Positions 1-8,845 are shown, numbered from the stretch's first letter. The stretch is 10,000 bases of DNA from Glandiceps talaboti (GCF_964340395.1 NC_135557.1:11786046-11796045), one strand, 5' to 3'. Program-made: numbers and translations. Notes: generated from the sequence alone by a model not told the origin.

Positions 1-465
1 GTGTCTTATGGCAATCCGAGCATTGCCACTATTGACGTACCTCTAGGAAAAGAAAAGAAACCATTCAAACAATAGACTATACAATGTTCAGTATCTTTTT
101 GATAGAACGCTACTTGTTATACACTGGTCAGGGTTTATTTGATAAGAACGATTCCTTACGTGTTATACCTTCACACATTGTAGAGAACCTGCAATAATGT
201 AGCCATTACTACCATCGCCACTAATAATATGCTTGAAATATACACATACATTAAAAGGGTACACATTTGCGTGCATACGACAGAATAAAGATTAGGTTCA
301 TATCGGTTGCAATTGTCCAGACATTCTCCTTTCGATTATTTTTTGCATTATGCTGGGGCAGTCGTCCATGGAGCAAATGTCTGACGGGGGCAATTTGTAG
401 GTGGGGGAGCAAATAATAATATTAGTAATACTAATGTTTGTTTTTTATAAAGGTGATTATCTACT
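1..465. other. No recognised gene; weak direct repeat
   Basis: AT-rich sequence with only short open frames and no similarity I recognise. A degenerate direct repeat is visible at about 96-123 and 135-168 (both carry TTGATA, GAACG and TGTTATAC in the same order). A 15-bp odd palindrome (attagtaatactaat) lies at 421-435. Confidence 0.4.
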
Positions 466-660
466 TTGTGCTCCAAGCGCTTTATAATTATTACCCATGC
501 CATGAATCTATAGCGGCACAACAGCCCTTTATACTTCCTACCAGGTCCCCAATTATACAGCCCAAGGACTTTAGCCACTCTGAAACAAACAGCAACGATG
601 GGACTCGAATCTGCAACCTACAGAATCCAAGCTAGCCAGTTTAACCATTCGCCCATCATG
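466..660 (+). repeat. Dispersed repeat, copy 1 (internally deleted)
   Basis: This ~195-bp segment aligns in the same orientation to 8511-8807. Shared blocks in order are: AAGCGCTTTA(T/C)AATTATTACCC; ATCTATAG with GGCACAAC and GCCCTTTA; CAGGTCCCCA(A/G)TTATA; GCCCAAGGAC; AACAAAC(A/G)GCA; a (G/T)GAA-CTGCA block; and a shared end ATTCGCCCAT. Relative to copy 2 it lacks two internal stretches (copy-2 positions about 8578-8652 and 8680-8712). The tail contains GACTCGAATCT, loosely similar to a tRNA B box (8 of 11 to GGTTCGAATCC). The short open frames 348-578 and 438-635 overlap it and look non-coding. Confidence 0.75.
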
Positions 661-2260
661 TATGTTTACAAATTTAAAATATATCAACGAGTTTAAAATC
701 ACACTATTATTAAAATTCTTATGAAGTTCTTGAAAATCACTATTCATACGTTAAGTAAGGTTTGAGTACGAGGGTATGGGATTATTATTGATTTAATCGC
801 ACACACTACTGCAATCATCCAGTAGTACTGTGCCAGTGGTAGTAACATGTTTCCTTGTGATACAACTTTCTTTGTTACTGTTTTCCAGTATGAATATAAT
901 TATTAAAAAAGAAATGAATATACCGGAGGAACGGACACTGCCCAGTTCGTTTTGAAATATAATGTTTCTGAAGAAAGAGAGCATCTTATCGACCTTGGTC
1001 AATTTCATGGCATTGTTCAAGTATAATTTGTTAACACTGACCGTTCATCATATTTGTAAAGAATGATGGTAACAGGAGGTAATTACTACCACTTGAAAGG
1101 TATGTTTGACAGCCATCAAACTGCAGCTTTCATTAATATACCATATGCAAATGAATTAAATACCTCTTGTTCAGCGTACAAATGTGATAACATAAGATGA
1201 TAAAAGACCAATTTTAATAAAATGATGAAATAACCAGATGTCAGCTAATTGTATTCACAGTAGTTTAAATCACTAATTATGCAAATTACTCGCAAAAATT
1301 CATTTGATGTATATACCAGAATATATCGGTATGTACCCATATGTGAAAAATGAAAATCGAACAAAGAAACTGTACAGTCAGGTTATATCGAATTCAAGGA
1401 TCTCTACATGGGTTTTAGTCGTAATGGTACTTTTAAGTACGAACTGTTTAAGGTCAACATTTTCAGTTTTCACATTACTAAATTCTCAGCCGTTAAAGTC
1501 AGGAACGAAAATAATAATAAAATAACTTCACATGTGTCTGTAAGCTATTGTAAAACTGGAAGTTTTCACTAATTCAGGAGATTTATTTTTGCTTATTTCG
1601 CTGGGAAACAAAAAATGCAACAATAAGTAGTGACTAAAATGTCTTCTTATACATGAATGAAATGTAGCAAACTGGTAATAATTAATTATGTGAGAACTAG
1701 CTTAGAACTTCGTTTCTAGTGGTAAGAATAAGTAGCTAGGTTTACAGTATGGTTACTGTAGTTGATGGCGCTGTTGAAAAAGTGCCAACAGCTTTACTAA
1801 CAGACAAGGAAGTGTGGGAAAACACAATATTTATATGTTCAAGTTCAGCAAGATAACGTTAAATAATAATACTGAAACATGCTCATTTTGAAAAATATAA
1901 ATACATAATATGAGCAGAAGTGCTTTAGCGGTTTTTAGACAATGGGCAGGAGTAATTTGGCTACATCCCAAGATCACTTCCTTGATGCACATACATGTGT
2001 AGAGATGCCCTTGGACAGGACACATTTCTAACATTAGACAATGTGGTAGTTATTTGATTTGTACCAGCACTGTGTGTGTTCTAAAATGTGTCGAATATAC
2101 ACCTTGCAATCCATTGTTCTAAACCCAGTCACAGTGATAATACTTATTGACAGTCGTAGACACAGTTCATTCACCATGAAATAACCAACATCAAAGTTTA
2201 GCGAAGGATAAGTTTGGGATGGATATATAGACAGATAGATGAATGGAGGAAGGTATTGTT
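661..2260. other. No recognised gene or repeat
   Basis: About 1.6 kb of AT-rich sequence. Open frames at 793-1020, 1304-1525, 1831-2034 and 2034-2282 are short, lack recognisable motifs and show no clear splice-joined partners. I see no RNA gene or mobile-element signature. Confidence 0.4.
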
Positions 2261-2320
2261 GGACGGACGGACCCAGAGACAAATGAATGGACTAACAGAG
2301 AGAGGGACGGATGAAGATAA

Positions 2321-2401
<81 letters not shown>

Positions 2402-2423
2402 ACAGACAGACAGACAGACAGAC

Positions 2424-2478
<55 letters not shown>

Positions 2479-2487
2479 CAGACAGAC
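2261..2487. repeat. Compound tetranucleotide array (GGAC)n / (AGAC)n / (AGAT)n
   Basis: A short GGACGGACGGAC tract at 2262-2273 is followed, after a degenerate stretch, by 19 AGAC units (2321-2396). A 7-nt interruption (aaacaac) follows, then 5 AGAC (2404-2423), 13 AGAT (2424-2475) and 3 AGAC (2476-2487). After the interruption the 4-bp phase is kept throughout, so AGAC and AGAT blocks differ by one base only. Apparent proteins rich in Asp-Arg-Gln-Thr or Cys-Leu-Ser-Val from this interval are simple-repeat translations. Confidence 0.95.
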
Positions 2488-2662
2488 GAGAGGATGGATG
2501 GGGACAGATAGACAGATATACAGACATACACACAGTAGAAAGACATGTATAGATGTATAGATGTACATGTAGATAGATGTATAAATAGATTTTTAGACAT
2601 AGAGCTAGATGTATAGATATATTGATTGATTGACTGATTGATGTATAGATAGATAGGTAGGT

Positions 2663-2802
<140 letters not shown>

Positions 2803-4280
2803 CCGAGGTGGAATAATATTGAACTCCGCCAGAAACGGAAACTGATGGCTGACACGTGTCGATTTCTGTCGTAGAGGGGGCTACAGTAGAAACAACCAAT
2901 CAGTAAAGCAACGGAAACATGTAGATGAACTTAAGGCAATATAATTTTCAATTGAAAAGAAACTATGTACAATGAAAATACTTCAATCGTAACATGTGCA
3001 CGTGATTACACGTCGGGAGAATAGTATAATACTTTATCTGGGTAACTCAGAACGGTTCAAGAGTACATGGCTCTATGATAGAGTCAGCACACATGGGCCG
3101 ACATGGTTTTGCGAATTATGCTGACCTCGCAATATTGGAATTTGTGCAAAGCTGTGGCAAGTTACCGACTTTCCAGTCCGTTATTCCGCATAGTATGAGT
3201 ACTTCAGTCACAACATTTGAATCCACTCTCGACAAAGTGCAATATTTTTATTTTTATTTCATTTTCAAGAGCTCATCTCAACAACCCTTTCCAATAGCGC
3301 AGTCAAATAGCTCATCCTAATAACAGCTCAGACTAGGTTATAGAGTATCACAAATACCCTTGTGTTGATATGGAGCACACAATGTTTGGAATCACTCTCT
3401 CCTTAAAATATGACAAGATGACAACACTGTAGTTGAAGTTAATGCTTTATTACTTGATCTATACAGCGTATATAACTGATGCTCATTGACTGAGTATCTT
3501 ACAGAAAGTGAACATCTTAAGGAGATAAACATTCCAGGTAAAGTCAGTAAAGTGATATTGAATTAAGGTATGTCAAAAGGCTGTCCATTACATTTCCTGA
3601 GTATTAAGTAGCTGTTACTTGAGATTGCCATTCCCTGCGACAACTTAACTGTAAAAGTTGGTGGGTGGAGGGGGGGGGGGGGGAAATGTAATATCAAAGT
3701 TAAGTTGCCTATAAGCTCAACCAGCATCCTAGGTTTACCAATTTCTGTACAAGTGCACAGTTTTGGAAGGTTACTGAATGTCATGGTCATCATGTTTCTA
3801 TTCGTTTTTAAGAACAATTAACAAGCGTACATTTGCTATCCTTGAAAGGCATCCCTAAGCACCGCCAGAGAGTATGCTTAGCCGTTCTGCTATATATGTT
3901 ATATGCATGTGTAGCATGTGAGATGGGACTCTAGGAAAAAAAACACCATTATTGTTGTTAAAGCTGACAGTGATTTTATTAACATTTAAAAACAATGAGC
4001 GGGGATTTTAAGCGTTTTTTAGTATTTGGCGCTTCTATACGTTTTCAAAAATTTACCCAATACTGACGTGAAAAGAGTCACTATTATTTTAGGTTTAATT
4101 GAACAACAGTTTGTTTTAAAAATTCACCACCATCTATTCGTAGCTGAGTACTGAGTTCAGATTTAAAAAAACTAACTCAAAATGTCAAAATTACAATATT
4201 CATAAATTTACAAGAGTATTATTTCTGTAAAATAGGTGGTTTTACAACATGAAAGTTAGTTTCATTTGATGTAGTAAGGT
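2803..4280. other. Intergenic sequence, no recognised gene; contains a G14 run
   Basis: Downstream of the arylsulfatase poly(A) signal. It contains a homopolymer run of 14 G (3670-3683). Open frames at 3075-3320 (plus) and 3563-3817 (minus) are short; neither shows a family motif, and the minus one crosses the G run. No transposon ends or RNA genes were recognised. Confidence 0.4.
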
Positions 4281-4601
4281 ACCACCCATTTTCAGCCTGG
4301 TTTTATTAATATAATATTGTATTTTTCGTTCATTGAGGACAGCATTTGTCTTAAAACATACCTTAAATGCAATAACTATTACGGGCTTACGAATATTTTG
4401 TATACGTCCACCAGGGAATGTAGACAGAGCTTAATTGCCGTGATTTCAGTCCTAGGTTCTTGCATTTAAATTAGTGTATCAGTGGAGCCATAGAGATTAA
4501 GTATTTCTATTCTGTTCATCTGACCCAACTGTTTCTATAGTTCTGCCAGCAAAATATGAGACAGACGCCTAAATTCTAACACCCCGATACGAAGTGGACC
4601 T
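4281..4601 (-). promoter_or_regulatory. Probable 3' UTR and poly(A) signal of the arylsulfatase gene
   Basis: Downstream of the stop codon on the minus strand, the first canonical AATAAA hexamer is at 4307-4302, about 295 nt past the stop. It is followed after roughly 14 nt by a GU-rich tgggtggt at 4288-4281, which is the expected arrangement for cleavage and polyadenylation. Other AATAAA hexamers occur further away (3980-3975, 3451-3446), so longer 3' UTR forms are possible. This call rests on motifs only. Confidence 0.5.
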
Positions 4602-4786
4602 TTAACTCGCGTTGCACCAACCGTGTGAATAAGTATTGCCCCAGTTGCCCGCAAAGCCATTGTTATAGTCAGTCTCTGGGTCGACCGATGGCATTAATTT
4701 TTGCATGTATTTTTCATACTCTTCGATCAGTTCATCCCTCTTCTCAGGCATATCGGCAGCCAGGTCAGTCGTTTCACTTGGATCAT
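4602..4786 (-). CDS. Arylsulfatase terminal exon E (DDPSETTDLA to stop)
   Basis: This last coding exon is 185 nt, with acceptor gatatag after a pyrimidine-rich tract (tttctttctctt), ending in TAA at 4604-4602. It encodes DDPSETTDLAADMPEKRDEL, a charged helix (IEEYEKYMQKLMPS) and the tail NGFAGNWGNTYSHGWCNAS. DPxExxDLA is the hallmark C-terminal sulfatase segment, and the helix with P-x-x-D-P spacing matches the family's C-terminal subdomain. A Cys three residues before the final NAS sequon sits at the extreme C terminus. The plus-strand open frame 4625-4894 is only the antisense shadow of this exon. Confidence 0.94.
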
Positions 4787-5197
4787 CTATATCACGTCAA
4801 GAGAAAGAAAATAACATATGTAAATACAATTATGCAAATATGTGATACTTTTTTAAAAAATGGTACCTGTAATTGTTTGCACAATTTCCAATAACTTAAT
4901 ATCTAATTACAAAAATGGATTCTTCAATTTACCATACTAAAGCACGAATTACAGGATTTAAATTTGTTGTTCTGTTGTTTTAACGGGGTACTAGCTGAGT
5001 CATATGTTTCCGGTGGTCATATTTGCTTAGGTAAAAGAAATATGCTATTCTTAATTGAAACATTCCAAACTTTCACTTGTTATTATTATTGGTGGAATTC
5101 AAACATTTGATTCAAGCATTGTATGTAAATGGCGTAATTTAAAATTGTGGTAAGTTAACCAATAATGCATATACATTGCCACATGCATGCACACACA

Positions 5198-5250
<53 letters not shown>

Positions 5251-6418
5251 CTTGTTTATGGTCACTCCAGTTGCCTAGACTGATTAAAATTGAATTGATG
5301 GCGAATAATTACCTGCTATGTTATAAAGTAACACCTCGTGGTAATTCACATTTGAATAGCTTATTGCCTCAATCGTGTCGTTTTCTGGAGGAGGGCGCGA
5401 CCAATTGGCTGTAAATAAACAACATATGTAAACATGTAAAAATTCACAAAGTTAAAGGTTTTGTGGACAACTGATTATTAGGTTTTTATTATGTTTGTAC
5501 ACACGGGAAATATCTGACCTCAAAAACGTTTAACAAGTCAATTTTATTGTATTTGCATTGCCCCCCATAAAGCTACAATATTTTAACTGAACACTTTAGG
5601 ACACACATTTTTCGTTACATGTAATGACTTTTGTCGTTTAATTTATTCACACATATTTTTTTGTACATGACAAAGATCACATACCAATGTCATTCAACAT
5701 TAGCATAGCTGTCATGAGTTCCAATCGTTTAGCAGCAATCCTGAACTTAGGTGATCAAATGGAATTTTGTGTCGGACACTACAGATACGTCGACTCTAAC
5801 CCCCCCCCCCCCCCATTGTACCTGACCTAAATTTAACACTACTCTAAGTCAACATTAACTGTTCATATTTGCTTGTTTATTATGTTATGTAGAACTAGAG
5901 TCTATGCGGAGTCGACTCATTTGGATAAGTGAGAACCCCCTAAATATTTACCACTCGTTACCTATATTTAGGTAAAAATGTTTATTTAACAGAATACATT
6001 ACACGATTCACAATAACCAAGGAATTCGTCTTTTTGTGGTTCTTAAATCAGAGTATGACTAGTTTCTGAAATGTCCCCATTTCAGCATTACATTGTGGAG
6101 GTAAACTATGTAATGAGCTGGTGTAGATGTAGTAGTACTATGCCTTACAAGAAATGGTGTTAGTATTTACACTTTGCATGGTTACAAGTGTGGCATAGTG
6201 TAATTAGTGTGTTCCTTATTATGGTTTGAATTTCAACTGGAAAAGAAATCTAGAAAAGAATTCCTCACCTTTATTGCCCAATTTTGTACCATTTATTGCC
6301 TTGTAGTCACCGAGTCTGAAGGAGAGAAATTATGATAAAATCATGTATGTATGTGACACCCTCATCGACTCACTCACACACATAAACACACTCACTCACT
6401 CACTCACTCACTCACTCA

Positions 6419-6457
<39 letters not shown>

Positions 6458-6930
6458 GTGTGGCTTGCTGTTCTTTACATGTATGTATGTATGTATGTAT
6501 GTATGTATGTATGTATGTATGTATATCTGTCTGTCTGTCTATCTGTCAATCTGTCTACCTGTCTGTCTACCTGTCTGTCTGTCTGTCTGTTTGTATCAAT
6601 ATATCATTTAAAAGCCTAATCGTTCTACCTGACTGCCCATTGATAGTCTCTTTCATTAATATGGTAAGCAAATCCATTCCTGGGAGAGGGTTCGTCATTT
6701 GATACAGCACCCCATACATCATAACCATCGTGATCCCTGACTGGATCTACAGAAGTGTTGCGCATGTAAATCATTTGTTAACACATTATTGAAAGAAAAA
6801 TGGAAGAAACGTGTAGTGAATGAATGCGATCAATAGTCAAATACAATTGCTAAATTAAATCATTAACCCTTTTACCTCGCTAAAGAGAAGGTGATATTTC
6901 AGGGATTATGTGTGTGTGTGTGTGTGTGTG

Positions 6931-6975
<45 letters not shown>

Positions 6976-6996
6976 GTCTGTCTGTCTGTCTGTCTT

Positions 6997-7029
<33 letters not shown>

Positions 7030-7071
7030 ATGTATGTATGTATGTAGGTAGGTAGGTAGGTAGGTAGGTAG

Positions 7072-7102
<31 letters not shown>

Positions 7103-7214
7103 TGTATGTATGTATGTATGTATGTATGTATGTCAATTTCTCCCTGTCTGTGTCTATCTGGTGGTCTGTCTGCCTGTCTGTCTGTTTGTCTGTCTGCCTG
7201 TTTGTTTGTGTCAC

Positions 7215-7250
<36 letters not shown>

Positions 7251-8344
7251 CGTCCGTCCATGCCATCTTTTCTCATCAACAGGTGGCTCAATTCAAGCTA
7301 AATTTGGAGCACATATCTTTTAGGGTAATGACTAGAAGAGGTTATTTTTGTTAAACAACCTGTCAATATTAATGAAACATTTAGCATCGTTAATGAGTGT
7401 CGGTAATCATACTGTATCTTATGAATACAAGCTATAAGTTCTGTATAATTTGGTACATACGCTTTTGATACCAGGGCGCATGTGCATAATAAAACGTATT
7501 GATGTAACTGTTAGTTTTAATGAGGTGTTTACATAATTAATGATTTCAGTAATGGCCATGTCCCCAGGCCATGTCCACTTCAAAATCACTATAATTTGGT
7601 ACATACATATGTTAATCATAACACTGCGCACATGTTCTAACATACTTGTTGAAGTAGCTGTTAGTTGTAATGTTTCATTTGCATAATTCAAGATTTTCAG
7701 TAATTACGCTTTATTAAAGAAAATATACACTTTAAATATCGTACATTTGGTTCATGCATTGATATAGTTAAGTGGTGTTGGTTTTTTTATTTTAATCAGA
7801 GATTTGTATATTTCATGATTTGAGAATACAAGCTTTAAATTCAATATAATTTGGTACCTTGTGCACGTTGTTGATATGCGTCCTACAAAGATAGATTATT
7901 CATTTACATAATTGATGATTTTCAGTAACTAGAATATAATATCATAGGTATACAACCCCAGATATCTTATAGTTTGGTATAACTATTTGCCAATAAAGGG
8001 CTATACCTAAGAATTTTGCTCTTCAACAACTATTGTGAGTAGGGATAGAAAGACTTTACCTTGAAGGAAGGAATTCAGTTTAAATCTGGCCAGTGGTTTG
8101 CTTACATCTGCTATTTTTTTTTTTTTTGCAATTGCTCGTGAACCGGAGCTTATTGTCCAATGTTTTCCCTGTTACATATTTCAATTATTCAATTATTTAC
8201 ATGATAAAAATAGATAGCATAGATTAATAAAACTGTTATTTCATTTAATATGACATGCACGAATGAATATGTTTAGTTTCCATACCCAATGTTCCACCCG
8301 CCAAATTGATGAATGTAGGGAACCAGTCCACGACATGCAGCATC
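4602..8344 (-). CDS. Arylsulfatase B-like gene, C-terminal part, five exons (5' end outside window)
   Basis: Spliced minus-strand coding region: join of 8344-8286, 6746-6629, 6315-6269, 5408-5313 and 4786-4602 (59+118+47+96+185 nt). All four internal introns are GT-AG (1539, 313, 860 and 526 nt; phases 1, 2, 1, 1) and the frame stays open to TAA at 4604-4602. The product reads MLHVVDWFPTFINLAGG, then DHDGYDVWGAVS with SPR, then VRLGDYKAING, then LLYNIADDPSETTDLA, ending HGWCNAS. This order matches the C-terminal third of ARSB-type sulfatases (DWxPTxxxLAGG, LDGxDVW, SPR, xxRxGxWKL, LF(D/N)IxxDPxExxDL). Family members are lysosomal or secreted enzymes that hydrolyse sulfate esters, for example on glycosaminoglycans. 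Catalytic residues lie upstream, so activity cannot be judged here. Four N-glycosylation sequons (NGT, NWS, NDT, NAS) fit a secretory-pathway protein. ARSB versus ARSI/ARSJ or an invertebrate-specific paralogue is unresolved. Confidence 0.92.
4787..5312 (-). other. Arylsulfatase intron D-E with (TA)n tract
   Basis: This is a 526-nt GT-AG intron (phase 1). It holds an alternating TA tract of 49 nt at 5199-5247, beginning about 65 nt into the intron from the donor at 5312. The rest is AT-rich with no recognised feature. The plus-strand open frame 5187-5414 spans the TA tract and the antisense of exon D and is not a gene. Confidence 0.85.
5313..5408 (-). CDS. Arylsulfatase exon D (WSRPPP ... LLYNIA)
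   Basis: This 96-nt exon has acceptor tatttacag and donor gtaatt, phase 1 on both sides. It encodes NWSRPPPENDTIEAI and NYHEVLLYNIA after a split Ala codon. W-x-x-PPP matches the WFPPP stretch of ARSB, and LLYNIA leads into the conserved LF(D/N)IxxDPxExxDL segment finished by the next exon. Two potential N-glycosylation sites (NWS, NDT) are visible. Confidence 0.88.
5409..6268 (-). other. Arylsulfatase intron C-D with C15 run and short inverted repeat
   Basis: This is an 860-nt GT-AG intron (phase 1). It contains a run of 15 C at 5800-5814 on the plus strand (G15 in the transcript), a 10-bp palindrome GAGTCGACTC (5910-5919), and a 9-bp inverted repeat CCTAAATAT / ATATTTAGG (5939-5947 and 5964-5972) around a 16-nt loop. 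No other exon-like segment was recognised. Confidence 0.75.
6269..6315 (-). CDS. Arylsulfatase exon C (RLGDYKAING, 47 nt)
   Basis: This very short exon has acceptor ctccttcag and donor gtgagg. It completes the split Arg codon and encodes LGDYKAINGTKLGNK, corresponding to the xxRxGxWKLxxG strand of sulfatases (human ARSB AIRHGNWKLLTG), with Trp replaced by Tyr. NGT is a potential N-glycosylation site. The phases (2 in, 1 out) match both neighbouring exons exactly. The intron before it (6316-6628) is largely microsatellite. Confidence 0.9.
6316..6628 (-). repeat. Arylsulfatase intron B-C, mostly compound microsatellite
   Basis: This is a 313-nt GT-AG intron (phase 2). In plus-strand order it contains CACT units (6389-6420), CA units (6421-6451), GTAT units (6481-6523) and mixed CTGT/CTAC/CTAT units (about 6526-6590). 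About two thirds of the intron is therefore tandem repeat. In the transcript these read as ACAG/ATAC-type repeats, then (UG)n, then (AGUG)n, ahead of exon C. The plus-strand open frame 6343-6702 is an artefact of this array plus antisense exon B. Confidence 0.92.
6629..6746 (-). CDS. Arylsulfatase exon B (DGYDVW ... SPR block)
   Basis: This 118-nt exon has acceptor ttctgtag and donor gtagaa. It completes the Asp codon from exon A and encodes PVRDHDGYDVWGAVS, NDEPSPRNGFAYHIN and ERDYQWAV, ending two bases into an Arg codon. DGYDVW followed by SPR and a HIN/HNI segment is the order seen in ARSB-type enzymes (human LDGFDVW, then SPR, then LHNID). The segment between HIN and the following RLGDYK is much shorter than in human ARSB, where a cysteine-containing stretch sits there. 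Confidence 0.93.
6909..7132. repeat. In-phase compound tetranucleotide array TG / TGTC / TGTA / GGTA
   Basis: (TG)n at 6909-6930 runs into 24 four-base units at 6931-7026 (TGTC, with single TATC and TTTC variants). Then come 5 TGTA (7027-7046), 6 GGTA (7047-7070), one GATA (7071-7074) and 14 TGTA (7075-7130). From 6931 to 7130 the 4-bp phase is never broken, giving 50 contiguous units that differ only by substitutions. Open frames on both strands here are repeat translations. Confidence 0.96.
7139..7260. repeat. Degenerate CTGT array ending in (GTCC)n
   Basis: An imperfect CTGT/CTGC/TTGT array continues after a short interruption (7134-7142), has a purer block at 7215-7244 and ends with GTCC repeats at 7245-7260. 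On the opposite strand this reads GGAC next to AGAC, the same pair of motifs as at 2262-2396. Confidence 0.88.
7365..7990. repeat. Degenerate tandem repeat, ~146-bp period
   Basis: TATAATTTGGTACATAC occurs identically at 7444-7460 and 7590-7606, with weaker versions at about 7740 (TACATTTGGTTCAT), 7845-7858 (TATAATTTGGTACC) and 7969-7982 (ATAGTTTGGTATAA). A second block, GTA(A/G)CTGTTAGTT(T/G)TAATG, recurs at 7504-7522 and 7654-7672. A third, CATAATT(A/C/G)A-GATTTTCAGTAA-like, recurs at 7532-7552, 7682-7702 and 7907-7928. AATACAAGCT appears at 7425-7434 and 7825-7834. The three blocks keep the same order in each unit, so this is an old tandem array with later indels, lying within intron A-B. 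Confidence 0.75.
8286..8344 (-). CDS. Arylsulfatase exon A (DWFPT / LAGG motif)
   Basis: This 59-nt exon is preceded by acceptor ttttacag and followed by donor gtatgg. It starts with the last base of a split codon (phase 2 upstream intron), then encodes MLHVVDWFPTFINLAGGTL, and ends with the first base of a split Asp codon. The DWxPTxxxLAGG block is a strong sulfatase-family signature (human ARSB has a similar HISDWLPTLVKLARG). The longer open frame here (8445-8245) reads through both splice sites and is not the true protein. The upstream exon is not visible in 8345-10000. Confidence 0.92.
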
Positions 8345-8510
8345 CTGTAAAATTTTCCAGCATAGTTAATATAAGAACAGATAAACCAGAAAAGACATAA
8401 CACATTTAAGGATACTTTGAACTTCATAACACAGGACAACACCACACACTACTACTACACAAGGTAATCGATTAATAATATGTCAGTTTTTAAATAGCGT
8501 TTCCCCACTC

Positions 8511-8807
8511 TGTGCTAAAAGCGCTTTACAATTATTACCCCGGGTACGGATCTATAGAGGCACAACGGCCCTTTACTCCTCAACTCCATGAGAACCATAC
8601 ACAGCATTGCAGCTCCTATAAACGCATAGGATCAAAGCATTCACATTGCAACATATATCCTAACAGGTCCCCAGTTATAGTTTGGTTGACTAGGCACAAT
8701 CGTATTCAAATCTTGCCCAAGGACATAGTAGTTCAAAAACAAACGGCAGCGAAGGGGTTTGAACCTGCAGATTCAAAGCCATTAACGCTAACGATTCGCC
8801 CATGATG
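8511..8807 (+). repeat. Dispersed repeat, copy 2 (longer)
   Basis: This ~297-bp segment matches copy 1 at 466-660 in the same orientation and from end to end, from GTGCTAAAAGCGCTTTACAA to ATTCGCCCATGATG. It carries about 75 and 32 extra internal bases. Its tail contains GGTTTGAACCT, which with copy 1's GACTCGAATCT suggests an ancestral GGTTCGAA(T/C)CT, similar to a tRNA B box. That would fit a tRNA-related SINE, but the motif is near the wrong end on this strand, so the class is left open. The open frame 8512-8805 covers the element and shows no known protein motif. Confidence 0.75.
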
Positions 8808-8845
8808 ACTCCACAAAGAAGAACACATCACATGCAGAACAATAT

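Larger units (their letters stand above)
6747..8285 (-). other. Arylsulfatase intron A-B
   Basis: This is a 1539-nt GT-AG intron (phase 1). It holds the microsatellite complex at 6909-7260 and the degenerate tandem repeat at about 7365-7990, both listed separately. It also contains a T run at 8115-8127. No further exon was recognised, and the split codon at its ends (G + AT = Asp) restores the frame, so no missing exon is required. Confidence 0.85.

Noticed and set aside
1749-1856. Small plus-strand open frame (about 35 codons) after a tttacag, starting MVTVVDGAVEKV
   Set aside because: Its composition looks mildly protein-like, but there is no family match I recognise, no good donor and no neighbouring exon.
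3075-3320. 81-codon plus-strand open frame starting MIESAHMGRHGF
   Set aside because: No recognisable motif, and it ends in AT-rich low-complexity sequence. Not enough evidence for a gene.
3563-3817. 84-codon minus-strand open frame
   Set aside because: It crosses the G14 run (giving a run of prolines), has no family motif, and its frame depends on an error-prone homopolymer.
4625-4894. 89-codon plus-strand open frame
   Set aside because: Antisense of the terminal arylsulfatase exon; the minus strand carries the conserved sulfatase motif and stop codon.
6389-6590. Possible CRISPR-like regular repeat
   Set aside because: The units are 2-4 bp microsatellites with no unique spacers, inside a eukaryotic intron.
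6906-7354. Overlapping open frames on both strands rich in Met-Tyr-Val-Cys or Asp-Arg-Gln-Thr
   Set aside because: Simple-repeat translations inside an arylsulfatase intron.
7419-7691. 90-codon minus-strand open frame with internal similarity (ETLQLTATST / TSLKLTVTSI)
   Set aside because: The internal similarity comes from the ~146-bp DNA tandem repeat in the intron, not from a repeated protein domain.
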